Origin: Sialis fuliginosa
Lineage: Eukaryota; Arthropoda; Insecta; Megaloptera; Sialidae
Reading direction: 5' to 3'
NCBI GenBank assembly: GCA_961205875.1
Contig: OY540812.1
Coordinates: forward strand, 1,612,001-1,676,000
Length of the DNA: 64,000 nucleotides
Below, piece after piece: positions 22,230-32,034 of this stretch (its first letter is position 1; each line of letters starts with the position of its first letter). The translations under genes were made by a program, and so were the position numbers. The notes below the pieces were generated by a model. It was given only the letters and a program-made list of their open reading frames with translations. It ran no database searches and was not told the DNA's origin.

Positions 22230-22795
22230 TATATTATACCTTTTTATTTTGTAAAAACAGTAATGGGCACCCAGTGATGGACACTTGCTAATGATTACAA
22301 AACTACGATACAAAAGTTATAAAATAAAGAATCATATAAAATGTCCTAATACTGGAAATCTGTTTAAATTTTATGGTATGATGTGACTTATCAAGTCAAC
22401 TACTGAAATTTACATATTTTTCACTTTCTTTTTTAATTCTATAACTGAATTACATTTCAATTTGAAAAAAATAAATCTGAAAAATAGAAATTTCAATTTT
22501 TAAAATGTAATTTTATTTTTTGCCCCCTTTTTCTAGCAATATTGAATGGCTATTGATGTTTTTTTCTTCTTCAGAAAATGTTTTATTTGTTAATCATAAT
22601 TTTTTTTCGAACAAAATAATTTTCTTTCAATTACAAACTTGAACTCGAACCCGAACCTGAACCCTAAAATAATTACGGTTTTTGAACCATATAAATAAAT
22701 TCCGGTTGGCAGTACAACTATTTGTAATTCAGTAGGTACATTTAATTAAACAAGTGTCCAACACTGGGGGGGTATTGTCCAAGACTGGTGTGCCG
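22230..22795 (+). mobile_element. MITE family C, variant copy
   Basis: GGGCACCCAGTGATGGACAC and TTGCTAATGATTACAAAACT identify family C. The right end TCCAACACTGG...TATTGTCCAAGACTGGTG differs from the usual type and is the same sequence that is amplified in the tandem array at 32035-32910. The centre differs from the main type. No coding potential. Confidence 0.75.
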
Positions 22796-23169
22796 TCGTT
22801 TGTAAGACATTTCCTCTGTTGTTCCCACAGGTAATCGGCCACTGTGTGTTATGCAGACGATTCGCACTGTTAAAGAATTACAGTAATTTGTTTGGCCCCC
22901 CTGGCGTGACGTAACCAAGGTCCCCCTAATTGGCTCTACCTGTCCCGTTATATCACGATACATTAGTCTGTGTGTCTGTGTGTGTGTGATAGAGAGATAA
23001 AAGGAATTAGAAACTTCTTCTTCTCCTTCTTCTAATAACTACTACCGATGCATTCACTCTCTGTTTGATGTGGTTTTGTAATGTAGATACTGTATCGGTA
23101 TCTGGGTTTGATTAGTTAGGCTCGTTTCACACGAACCTATATATATTTTTTTTTATTATTATTATTTAA
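22796..23169. other. Spacer with a (TG)n tract
   Basis: A TG/TCTG microsatellite lies at about 22968-22988. The minus-strand 73-codon frame at 22742-22963 starts in this spacer and runs into the family C end. It matches no known protein. Confidence 0.4.
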
Positions 23170-23423
23170 TATACAGGGTGAGTCGGTAGGAATCTGTAAT
23201 ACTCCAGGAATGTATTGTACACGTGAAAATAATAACAAAAACCCCAAATTTTATTATCCGATTTTCATTTGTTTTTAAGTTATAGCGTAATTAAAAATTA
23301 AAGAAATTTCATACATAATTACTAAAAATTAATAAATTAACAAACACCATATTTGCATATTCTACATTTGAATAAATGTGTGGCATTTTGTAACTCTTTA
23401 ATCGTACAAATTCAAGAAATAAC

Positions 23424-23465
23424 CGTACTTAAATCAGGTTAGGTTAGGTTACGTACTTAAATCAG
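23424..23465 (+). repeat. TTAGG tract bounded by 14-bp direct repeats
   Basis: CGTACTTAAATCAG occurs at 23424-23437 and again at 23452-23465. The 14 bases between them are GTTAGGTTAGGTTA, the arthropod telomere word. The layout is either a small tandem duplication or an insertion with target duplication. Confidence 0.85.
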
Positions 23466-23573
23466 TTTGACAATACAAAAATGATCAAATGTATCAAATG
23501 TTTTCGAGCCTGGAACATAGCATACTACTTTATCCATTATTAGTACTTCAATAATTACTGAAATTTCTTTAAT

Positions 23574-23925
23574 TGCTTCCTCGCAATATCGAAGATACGA
23601 GAAGCTATGTGATCGTTTCAGATTGAGACAAAAAAAATGTTCTCCGATTTCAAAATTTTAAATTGATTTATCCGTTTCACGTCAAGACAAACACTTTTCG
23701 GTCCGTGTCTGTCTGTCTGTCCGTCCGTCCGTCTACCCCCTGAATCCTTGTCACACGCATAACTCATAAATCACTGAACCGATATTATTGAAATTTGGTC
23801 GGATGGTTGGGTCTGGTTTGAGGACGGTCCCATTTCAAAATCATCAAAATCGTGTTTAAGGGGGAGGGGTGACATTCCAAAATATTTATTTTTTCAAGAT
23901 ATCTTAAGAACTACACATTTTACGT
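23574..23925 (+). repeat. Dispersed repeat family D
   Basis: It opens GCTTCCTCGCAATATCGAAG, then GTTCTCCGATTTCAAAATTT, a GTCTGTCCGTCC microsatellite, CGCATAACTCATAAATCACT, GAACCGATATTATTGAAATT, and a GGTTGGGTCTGG...GGACGGTCCCATTTCAAAAT section. Near-identical blocks occur at 52448-52775 and 47758-47965. Class unknown. Confidence 0.8.
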
Positions 23926-24057
23926 GAAAATTTTATAGAATCTTTTGTGTAGAGCATTACATTTCCTATAATATGGGTCTACAACGTTTGTTGGAAAATA
24001 TTCCCTTATAAAGATTTATCTCAATTTATTTTAAAAATTCGTGTTTTGTTTTTCTGA

Positions 24058-24283
24058 ATTGACATATCAAAAAATTAAAAATATAGGAAAAAATAATCAG
24101 GTGTGTCTTGAGAAAAATTTCGAACTAATATATTTTAGTAAAATTGTATAAAAATTAAATGGTTAACCAATTCCAGGCTATTTATCTCAACATTATCGGT
24201 TTTTATTTAAATTGTTCAATAATTAACTACCTTTGGTGAATTTAGCACGAGGAAGCACTGTGCATTTACTTGGCAGATGTTTT
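24058..24283 (-). repeat. Dispersed repeat family F, reverse copy
   Basis: On the minus strand it reads CTGCCAAGTAAATGCACAGT, GCTTCCTCGTGCTAAATTC, AGTTAATTATTGAACAATTT and AATTGGTTAACCATTTAAT. The same order is found at 25823, 30965, 37120 and 55001. Here the copy is uninterrupted and serves as the reference for the split copies. Confidence 0.85.
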
Positions 24284-24410
24284 TTTAATTACGCTATAAC
24301 TAAAGAACAAATGAAAATCTGACAGTAAAATTTAGGGTTTTTGTTATTATTTTCACGTGTACAATACATTCCTGGAGTATTACAGATTCCTCCCGACTCA
24401 CCCTGTATAC

Positions 24411-24790
24411 AGGGTGGTACGGTTTAGGATACAAATATTTTAGGAGCTGATTCCTTGGCTCATTGTGAGTAAAATATTGTACGGGAAGGTGGGGTCTATC
24501 TTCAACACCCTCTGAGCTACAGGGTGTTTAAAAACTTCCTTCAGAGTAGTATTTGCAAACAAAGATTATCTTATAACTTCCAAAGTGACGTAACTAGAGC
24601 AACCACAATGAGTCAGTTTGATAGGTAATTAACTAACGTATTTTTCAGTATTAGCGTTATGTCTACCGTATTTCCAGTTCAGAGTTATTGCTCATCAAAG
24701 TCAAAAAATATATTTATTGAAAATGACATTTTTCCCCAAAAATACCTATAATATGTGGTATTTTTTATCATTCTTTTTGTGTATCATAAT
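24411..24790. other. Fragment with ACAGGGTG end words
   Basis: ACAGGGTGGTACGG follows directly on the composite element, and CTACAGGGTGTTT lies about 110 bp further. Both resemble insect TIR-element ends but no paired inverted end was found. Confidence 0.45.
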
Positions 24791-25057
24791 TAGAGATTGG
24801 AAAAATAGTTGTTATTTTCAATGAAATAGTTGCTAGTTGAATTTTTTTTCGGAAAATAGTTTTTTTCCGATTTGATAATAATTAGTGCAAACGAAGCAGT
24901 AAAAAGTGTCGCAAATAGTTGGAAAGGTAGTTGCAAATAGTTGATTTCAAATTGTGTTCAATCAAACCAGTTTTCTGAAAACGGTGGAGATATGTAATAA
25001 AAATTACAATAAATGCATTTTTACGCAATAGTTGAAAAACTATTTTTCCAATCTCTA
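24791..25057 (-). mobile_element. hAT MITE family G, copy 2
   Basis: The ends TAGAGATTGGAAAAATAGTT and AACTATTTTTCCAATCTCTA are perfect. It is the reverse complement of 9388-9679 with small differences. No clear target duplication remains. Confidence 0.85.
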
Positions 25058-25822
25058 ATTTGGACCTGCGTTTTACAGTTTTCCAGTTATTTTATCTAAA
25101 TAATTCCCAACGTGACTATTTTGCTACCTACCCTATGAAATGAAACAGTCATAATTTTGTTTTGTTTATAATTACATAATTAGTTTTGAAATTTTTGTTG
25201 TAAAAACAGGTTTAGGTTAAGTACTGTGCTATGCACAAAAAAAAATCATGTGCCGTCAAGGCAGGTAAAGTATTGATCGAATATCGACCGTAGGCGATGT
25301 TAGTATATGTTGATATAGCTTGAAAACTGTCTGTACTAGTTTGGGCCGGTGTGAAACGTACCTTAGGTATAGTGAAAATGCACAATCAACGGTGTACAGT
25401 TATTTATTTTTCTGTGTGTGTCGTTTTCTAATTCAAACTTTAATTTTTCGATTACAATTATTTCTGTTGGTATGTAGTTACTATGTATAAATGATGTACT
25501 GGGAATTCTAGCGAATGTACCTATAGGTAAGGTACGCTAATTTGGCGTTGTTTGGATCCCACGGCTTTTTGATTAGTTAAATTAGTAGGTATCTATTCAC
25601 TATGAACATTTTTATGAAAAATTTGATTTTTTTAAGATATTATACTAATTTATTGATAATTGAAATTTGCTCTAATATGCTTTCGTATACAATATATTTG
25701 AAACCTAAAACCATTTGTATTTGCCTTTATAGCAATCTAGACGATTTTTGTAGTTAATTAAATTTCTTATAAAATTTTCAACCCACGTTTTAAATGTCGT
25801 TTGCATAAATTTAGATTTAGAT
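25058..25822. other. AT-rich stretch, nothing recognised
   Basis: No gene or repeat border is supported between the family G and family F copies. Confidence 0.5.
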
Positions 25823-26556
25823 TGAAATCGTCAAAAAATTATAAATATACGAAAACATAATCAGGTGCGTTTTAAGAAAAATTTCTAACTAATATTTTTT
25901 AGTAAAATTGTATAAAAATTAAATCGTTACCCAATTCCAGGCAATTAATCTAAACACTATCGGTTTTTATTTAAATTGTTGAATAATTAACTACAGGGTT
26001 AAAACTGGTCAGTAAAATCAGTAAAAGTCAGTTTTTTGTAACCCGGTCAGTTAAAGTCAGTTTTTTGGGTTTGGTACTCAAAGTTTTCACATCCGTGCCC
26101 TATTTATCGTGAAAAAACTCACTATTTGATTTCAAAACGACACAATTACCGTTAAAACTATATTCAAATTATAAATAATGTTCTATTTTGTTTATTTATT
26201 TGTATTGTCTATTATCAACTTTGAGAAGATATTTTATATCACTGGCTATGCCAAGTTCGGTGAGAAAAATTAACAAAAATTAACTGTAATGTTTGTTACT
26301 TTTGTTATGAACATAATAAAAAGGTGGTAAGGGTTGGCTATGGGGATGGTGAAGGCCAATAATTATAAAAGTTTTTTTTGAATACATAACACCTACATTT
26401 TTAACTCGGTTCAGATAGTCAGTAAAAATCAGTATTTTTAGATTTCTGTGTCAGTAAAATCAGTATTTTTGAACACTGAACTTGTTTCGACCCCTGTAAC
26501 TACCTTTGGTGAATTTAGCACGAGGAAGCACTGTACATTTACTTGGCAGATGTTTT
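25823..26556 (-). repeat. Family F copy split by a hAT element
   Basis: The left part (25823-25993) and the right part (26497-26556) together rebuild the order of family F seen uninterrupted at 24058-24283. The break is after AATTAACTA, where a 503-bp insert lies. Confidence 0.85.
25994..26496 (+). mobile_element. hAT MITE with GTCAGTAAAA words
   Basis: The ends CAGGGTTAAAAC and GTTTCGACCCCTG are imperfect inverted repeats. TAACTA at 25988-25993 is repeated at 26497-26502, a 6-bp duplication compared with the empty site in other family F copies. GTCAGTAAAATCAGT-type words recur near both ends in the same orientation. No transposase. Confidence 0.85.
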
Positions 26557-26690
26557 TATATTTTATTTAGGTCATAAACGAACTTATTTTATAAAGATAC
26601 CGAATTTGTTTATTTATTATTTTTTTAAACGCCCTACCGACTGTATTTATGAAACGAATGAAGAAGTCTACAGTATAATTTAAATAAATA

Positions 26691-27190
26691 CATAAGGTGC
26701 AGTGGGGTAAGTGCAGAAACTGGGCAAGTGCATTAACGGGTTCTTTTTATTATAATACGAGTGAAATTGTAATAGCTAATATGTAGTGAACTACTAAAAG
26801 TTAATACCAACTTGTTTAAAAAGTTCACTACTCCAAAACTAAACAACGTATCTTGATGCGGTAAAAAGCATTTTATACTAGGCGTATTCACAATTCTACT
26901 CTTGCCCCATAGCATATGAAATAATGCTTCAAAGCGTTTTTAACTACCGGTAATGCACTTGCCCCGAAAATGGGGAAAGTGCACTGTAGTTGATATTTTT
27001 TTACAATTTCCTATCATAATGCAAATATACAAAGAAAATTGGCGTCCTATTCAATTTAAACTAGTCAGTAATAACTGCACAATCATTTGATACTGAAAAT
27101 ATTAAGTATTTATATAACAGATTGAAAATATATGGGTTCAAAGTCCAACTATGCAAAAACCGGCCTGCACTTACCCCACTGCACCTTATG
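26691..27190. mobile_element. TA-flanked MITE with 26-bp perfect TIRs
   Basis: The terminal repeat CATAAGGTGCAGTGGGGTAA plus GTGCAG is perfect at both ends of a 500-bp element. TA stands on each side (26689-26690 and 27191-27192), pointing to a Tc1/mariner-type origin. Internal GGGGCAAGTGCAT words in both orientations echo the end sequence. The 60-codon minus frame is not a gene. Confidence 0.9.
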
Positions 27191-27192
27191 TA

Positions 27193-27763
27193 TAATGTAT
27201 ATATCTATTATATACAACAATAAGCCCTTAATCCATCATCAAAACAAATGATCAATGTCTCGTATTGCATATCTAATAAATCGCTTATACAACAATATAA
27301 TATATATACGCTATACACATTATATAAAAAAGCAACCGAGCCGTATCACTAAACAAGTATTTATTACTTCCGATCGTTACAACCGGAAGCAATAAAACGT
27401 GACAAATATAAAAATTACACACTGTCCCCCCCCCACCCCTCTCTCTATCGCTCTTTAACTTCCACCCCCCCTGTTACCGATGCACTTTGTTATTATTATT
27501 GTGTTGTTATATTTTTTACGACTGTCACAGATCGATGTCGTTTATGTATATTATTTAAATGGCTTCATTTTTGTCGTTTTAATTTATAGTTTAATTTTTT
27601 TTTTTTAATATTTATTAGCATTAGAAAATTGTTCTATTTTTGGGTTTAATTTGTTACCTAATTGAATCATTATGATGACAGTTGTATGGTATTTATTAAT
27701 GTTTTATGTAATTTTCAGCGATGTAAAAGCAGTGGTAATTGGTGTACACTGTATACACTAAAA
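27193..27763. other. AT-rich stretch with C-rich patch
   Basis: A C run with CCACCCCTCTCTC lies at 27425-27445. No gene or element is recognised. Confidence 0.45.
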
Positions 27764-28064
27764 CTAGTTTCGCTCTGTCTATATAAAATTTTATACCGAT
27801 TAAGATGAAATTTGGTATACGGACGAAGATTGATAACCCAAAAACAGAAATGATAAGATTAAGAATAAAAAAATTTGATTTACCATTATCATCATTGCTT
27901 ATTCCTTATGTTACCTAACGTAACAAAATATATTCTAAAACGTGAAAAAAAGAACATATCTATGAATTAAAAAAAAAACACGTAAATTGGATAAGTGGTT
28001 CTCGAGTGACAAGCACATTAATAGACAGACAGAGAGACGTTACGTTTTTAATATGTAAAGATGG
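27764..28064 (-). mobile_element. Helitron-like element, family A, short version
   Basis: On the minus strand it begins TCTTTACATATTAAAAACG after A, carries AACGTCTCTCTGTCTGTC with one change and the TTACGTTAGGTAACATAAGG block, and ends CTAG before T at 27764. It is an internally shortened relative of family A. Confidence 0.7.
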
Positions 28065-28065
28065 A

Positions 28066-28380
28066 ACTATATTATGAGCTATCTATTAGTGTTTTTTTTT
28101 TGTTATTTATTGATTATACAAAATCGTAAATAGCTCGGCTCATTTTCCTTTAGATCCCTTACACCCCCTGTAAAATAAAAACCTAATAAACATTTTTATG
28201 TTACTGTATTTAAGGGTTAATGGATGGAGGGTTAGATAAATTATTATAAAATTGACTACATCAGCTATCTATTGGTGTAACTCGACGTTAAAATTACAAG
28301 GATATATTTTCTTCTTATTTAGATGATTCTAAAACATATTTGATATCATCGGTGGAATATTTAGTACCGTAGATACAATG
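28066..28380. other. AT-rich stretch, nothing recognised
   Basis: TACAAAATCGTAAATAGCTCGGCTC near 28118-28142 recalls the AAAATCGTAAATATTTCGGCTCC of family A, so a small fragment may be present. Confidence 0.4.
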
Positions 28381-28830
28381 TTTTTAAAAAAATGTACAAC
28401 CCTTTGCCACTTTAAATTGCGTCTGTCCACCCCTTATCCCCATCCTACGTGTCTGCCTTTGTTTTTCCGGTCATCTACAGATCAAAAACCTATCATCCTT
28501 CAAAAAATTCATCAATGCTCAAATGAGACAATTTTCATTTTAAAAAATAGCATGTTTGAGTTCGTCTGACCGTCCCTTATCCCCATCCTACGCGCCTGCC
28601 TTTGTTTTTCCGGTCATCTCCAAAATTCATCAATGCTCAAATGGGGCAATTTTCAAAAAAAAATTGCATATTTGAGTGCGTCTGCCTGCCCCTTATCCCC
28701 ATCCTACGCGTCTGCCCATTGCACTTTCACTATCTAATTTTTCATAAACTAACTCCCTGTGGTGATTTTATTAGTGCTCACATGGGGCAAAAATGCACTT
28801 TTTCTTTACATGTTCACTAAGGAATTAAAC
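28381..28830 (+). repeat. Irregular tandem repeat of about 116-143 bp
   Basis: CCCTTATCCCCATCCTACG occurs at about 28431, 28574 and 28690. Each copy is followed or preceded by CTGCCTTTGTTTTTCCGGTC and by TCATCAATGCTCAAATG in shared order. A fourth partial unit ends near 28800. The two short open frames here read through the repeat and are not genes. Confidence 0.8.
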
Positions 28831-29359
28831 CCCTTTATCCCCGGATGTGGTGGTTGGGACTATTCTTCCCATGATGTACAACACATGAATAAACAATTTC
28901 CGTAAGTCTGCCTAGTGTTGGGACAAAAAAATATGTCTCTTAAACTAATTTAATTGAGTAATTGGGTAGGAATTTTAACTCGATCGTTGCTTAGTTTACG
29001 ACTAAAAATCTTATTAAGTTAAATAAGGGATCGCTAGGTTTCTATTTTCTATAAAATAAATGAAACAAATAAACCATAATAAAACTTGATAAACTCGTAC
29101 TTCCGAAATTGTAAAGTAATTTTATTACATCACAACAAATTAAACGTAAACACAAAAATACAACCGCTCGGGACCGTAATAACACACACACAGAGAAAGA
29201 AAGAGAGAGATGGCAAATAAATATATTAAAATAACAAGGTCTGAAATTCAGCTATAGCACATCCCCGGAGTGCGGCGGCTGAAAATCCGGTGTATCGAAG
29301 GAAAAACGCCATAAATACCGGCCGGGTTGAAAATTCGAAACTTTATAACAAACAACTAT
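28831..29359. other. Unassigned stretch
   Basis: A short GAGA-rich tract lies at 29192-29210. A CGGAGTGCGGCGGCTG word at 29266 is GC-richer. No gene is supported. Confidence 0.4.
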
Positions 29360-30391
29360 GAGTACGTTTACACAGCGCCGTTATTCCGGTTTTACTATAA
29401 CCGATGTAGTTAAACCGTTTCAAGTGGTGCTGTTTACACGTGCGAGAATAAGTGACGTCAGCTGGAATTATAATTCCGATTTGATGGTGTACCAACAAAA
29501 ATATTTCGTCTCTTTTATGTCCTACGAATCACGTTTCTTTTGTTTTCCATCTCAGGTGTTTTAACCATATTTTAACTGACGACGCTTTTTCAAATGTTAA
29601 TGCGAAGTGCATTACGATGAAATCCCTATACTCCATATTTTTTGAGGTTGGCTAAATATGTATAACTATGTCCATGCAGTTTACACGCATTTTTATTCCT
29701 GCTCTATTCCGGTTTACTTATGCTATTCCCGTAGACCAAGAGGAATATCATAACTAAGCCTGATTAGTAGAGATTGGAAAAATAGTTTTTCAACTATTGC
29801 GAAAAATGTAACTATTGTAATTTTTATTACATATCTCCATCGATTTCAGAAAACTGGTTTGATTGAACCCAATTTGAAATCAACTATTTGCAACTATTTT
29901 ACCTTTCCAACTATTTTTAAACTATTTGCCTTTTTTTTATCCAACGTTAGTTTTATATATTTTTACAAATACATTTTGTCTATTATACAGATTTTTTTAT
30001 AGATATTTATGTTGTGTTTTTACATATTTATTTGTTTTTCCTTTTTTTTTTAGCTTCTAAAATCTATCTAGAATCGCATAACATGTTTTCCTCGAAAATT
30101 TCAGATTTGACACTTTTTACTAATACGTTAATGTCACTAATTATTGATTAAATCGAAAAAAAATTTATTATTGTAAAAAAATTTGTAACTATTTCACAAC
30201 TATTTTGATTAAAAAAAACTATTTTACAGAAAAAAAATCAACTATATAGTAACTATTTCATTAAAAATAACAACTATTTTTCCAATCTCTACTGATCAGT
30301 TATGTCGGGTGTAAAGTGCCGACTTTTACACCCGGTTTTATTACATCGGTTATAGTTAAACCGGAATAAAAGGAGCTGTGTAAACGTACTC
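29360..30391. mobile_element. TIR element, GAGTACGTTTACACAGC ends, with nested hAT MITE
   Basis: About 50 bp at the left (GAGTACGTTTACACAGC, then TATTCCGGTTT and TATAACCGATGTA) are inverted at the right end. Without the nested insert at 29768-30291 the element is about 500 bp. The first part contains a 68-codon frame that includes the repeat arm and is not convincing. No target duplication was resolved; superfamily uncertain. Confidence 0.8.
29768..30291 (+). mobile_element. hAT MITE family G, long copy
   Basis: The ends are TAGAGATTGGAAAAATAGTT and its complement. Flanks CTGATTAG (29760-29767) and CTGATCAG (30292-30299) match in 7 of 8 positions, an 8-bp hAT duplication. The centre is about 230 bp longer than in the other two copies, so this may be closer to the parent element. 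AACTATTT words persist along it. Confidence 0.9.
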
Positions 30392-30964
30392 TGTGTGGAG
30401 AGTGGTATAAGTAGAAGAAGAAGAAACAGAAGAACAACGCCAAGTTTGGCCTGCCTGTTTATTGGAGAATGTTGAAGGATATTGCCTACTTCGTCCGTCA
30501 CACACAGACGCACAGACACACATACAGCAAGACCATATGTCAGAAAAATATAAATAACGGGTTGGTGGCAGTTGTAACGGGGACCTTTGGGGGTTTGATG
30601 TGGGGGGGTTGGGGGTGGAGGGGGGAGGTTAGTAAGAAAATACGGGAGAAGTCGTCAGAATTGTTGTTGTGACGTTCCTAGGCTGTTGTTTTGTTGATAG
30701 AGGAGGTTTTATTTATTTATATGTAGTGTATTTTTTCTTTTTTTTTCTTTGTTTGATTTGAGAGAGATTAAGGAATTGTTGGAGTTTTTTTTTTTTATTT
30801 ATTTTGTTTTTGAGTTTTAATTTTTAATGTATGTAGGATTAGTCGGGGTTCGTTTGTTTGTTTGTACGTTTGTTTGTTTGTTTGTTTGGGATGGCTATTT
30901 TTTTATGTTTAGAATTAAACTTTTTACGTATTTTGTAAAATAGTTTAATTCTGGACAAAATTTT
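30392..30964. other. G/T-rich stretch, nothing coding
   Basis: A G-rich section at 30587-30632 and a (GTTT)n tract at about 30847-30888 dominate. The frames at 30289-30519 and 30469-30672 have no recognisable features. Confidence 0.45.
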
Positions 30965-31165
30965 AAAAATCTGTCAAGTAAATGCACAGTGCTTCCTCGT
31001 GCTGAATTCACCAAAGGTACCTAGTTAATTATTGAACAATTTAAATAAAAACCGATAAAGTGTGTGCATTGGTTAACCATTTAATTTTACTAAAAAATAT
31101 TAGTTCGAAATTATTTGATTATTTTTTCGTATATTTTTAATATTTTGACAATTTTTAAATCTAAA
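30965..31165 (+). repeat. Family F, diverged copy
   Basis: AAGTAAATGCACAGTGCTTC, CTCGTGCTGAATTCACC and GAACAATTTAAATAAAAACC occur in the family order, with small internal changes near 31050-31090. Confidence 0.8.
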
Positions 31166-31289
31166 TTTACGCAAACGTCAAAATGACTTTTAACATTCAT
31201 TTATATGGAAAATCAAATAATTTAACAGCCGAATTTTTTTCAATCAACGTATTTTAAAATAATTAATAAAAAAAGTCCTTACTTCAGTA

Positions 31290-31670
31290 CCACTTCCCCC
31301 ACTCCCCCTCCTCACAATTAAAAATTCGTAAGATATAACGCACCCCCTCAAAGTCTTACGTAATTAAATATTTGAATATTTAAAAATAATTACGTAATAT
31401 TTCGGTTGTAACTTAACTCTCACTAACACTGTGTTTTCAAATTGTATTGGTATATCCTATAGTCGATTCGTTGCCACAAACAAATAAATAAATAAATATC
31501 GCGATGAGTTAAATAAGGCAAATTTAATAAATAAATATTTAAGCACACTTTACCTCCCCCCCCACTCTCTCACGTAAAAATTCGTAAGATTTAACGAACC
31601 CCCATTTTCCCTCCATCAAAATCCTACGTAATTAAATATTTTAATACTTTAAAAATATGTAAATAATTTA
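31290..31670 (+). repeat. Direct repeat pair about 245 bp apart
   Basis: Both units run C-rich tract, AAAAATTCGTAAGAT, TAACG, a second C-rich tract, TACGTAATTAAATATTT and an AT-rich end, at about 31295-31405 and 31545-31660. Confidence 0.75.
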
Positions 31671-32034
31671 ATTAATAATAAATGAAAAAGTTGAGTTAAA
31701 ATTAAATATTTCAGCGCATAAATCTGGCTAGAAACGCATGTTCTTTTCGTAACAATACTCTACAAGTTTAAAAGTTATCCCATACATAAACAGCAAGAAG
31801 AAGAACTATCAAACTGACACCACGAGCTTTTTTATTTTTATTTAGTGTACATAAAAACACAATTGAGAGTTTGTGTTCCCGTATATCATGGCAGAGAGAA
31901 GCTCTTCGGTCCGAAATTTCCTCAAAAACTTCCTACAGCTATCTTGCATGTAAATAGCGCGGAAAAAATCAATACATACACTCTACTACTTACTGTGGAT
32001 ACAAATATTTTCGAATCTTTACAGCCACTGGGTT
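31671..32034. other. Unassigned stretch
   Basis: A 65-codon frame at 31845-32042 reads into the first repeat unit of the following array. No domain is recognised. Confidence 0.4.

Larger units (their letters stand above)
23171..24408. mobile_element. Long-TIR composite element
   Basis: About 130 bp at the left end, starting TACAGGGTGAGTCGG and passing ATTGTACACGTGAAAATAAT, are repeated inverted at the right end, finishing CCGACTCACCCTGTA. TA lies at both borders. Between the ends sit a family D unit (23574-23925) and a reverse family F unit (24058-24283), each of which also occurs alone elsewhere. A TTAGG tract is at 23438-23451. No transposase frame is present. Confidence 0.85.

Noticed and set aside
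23574-24283. GCTTCCTCG at the start of family D and CGAGGAAGC near the end of family F as a terminal repeat pair
   Set aside because: Family F copies elsewhere extend past this word with conserved sequence, so it is not an element end.
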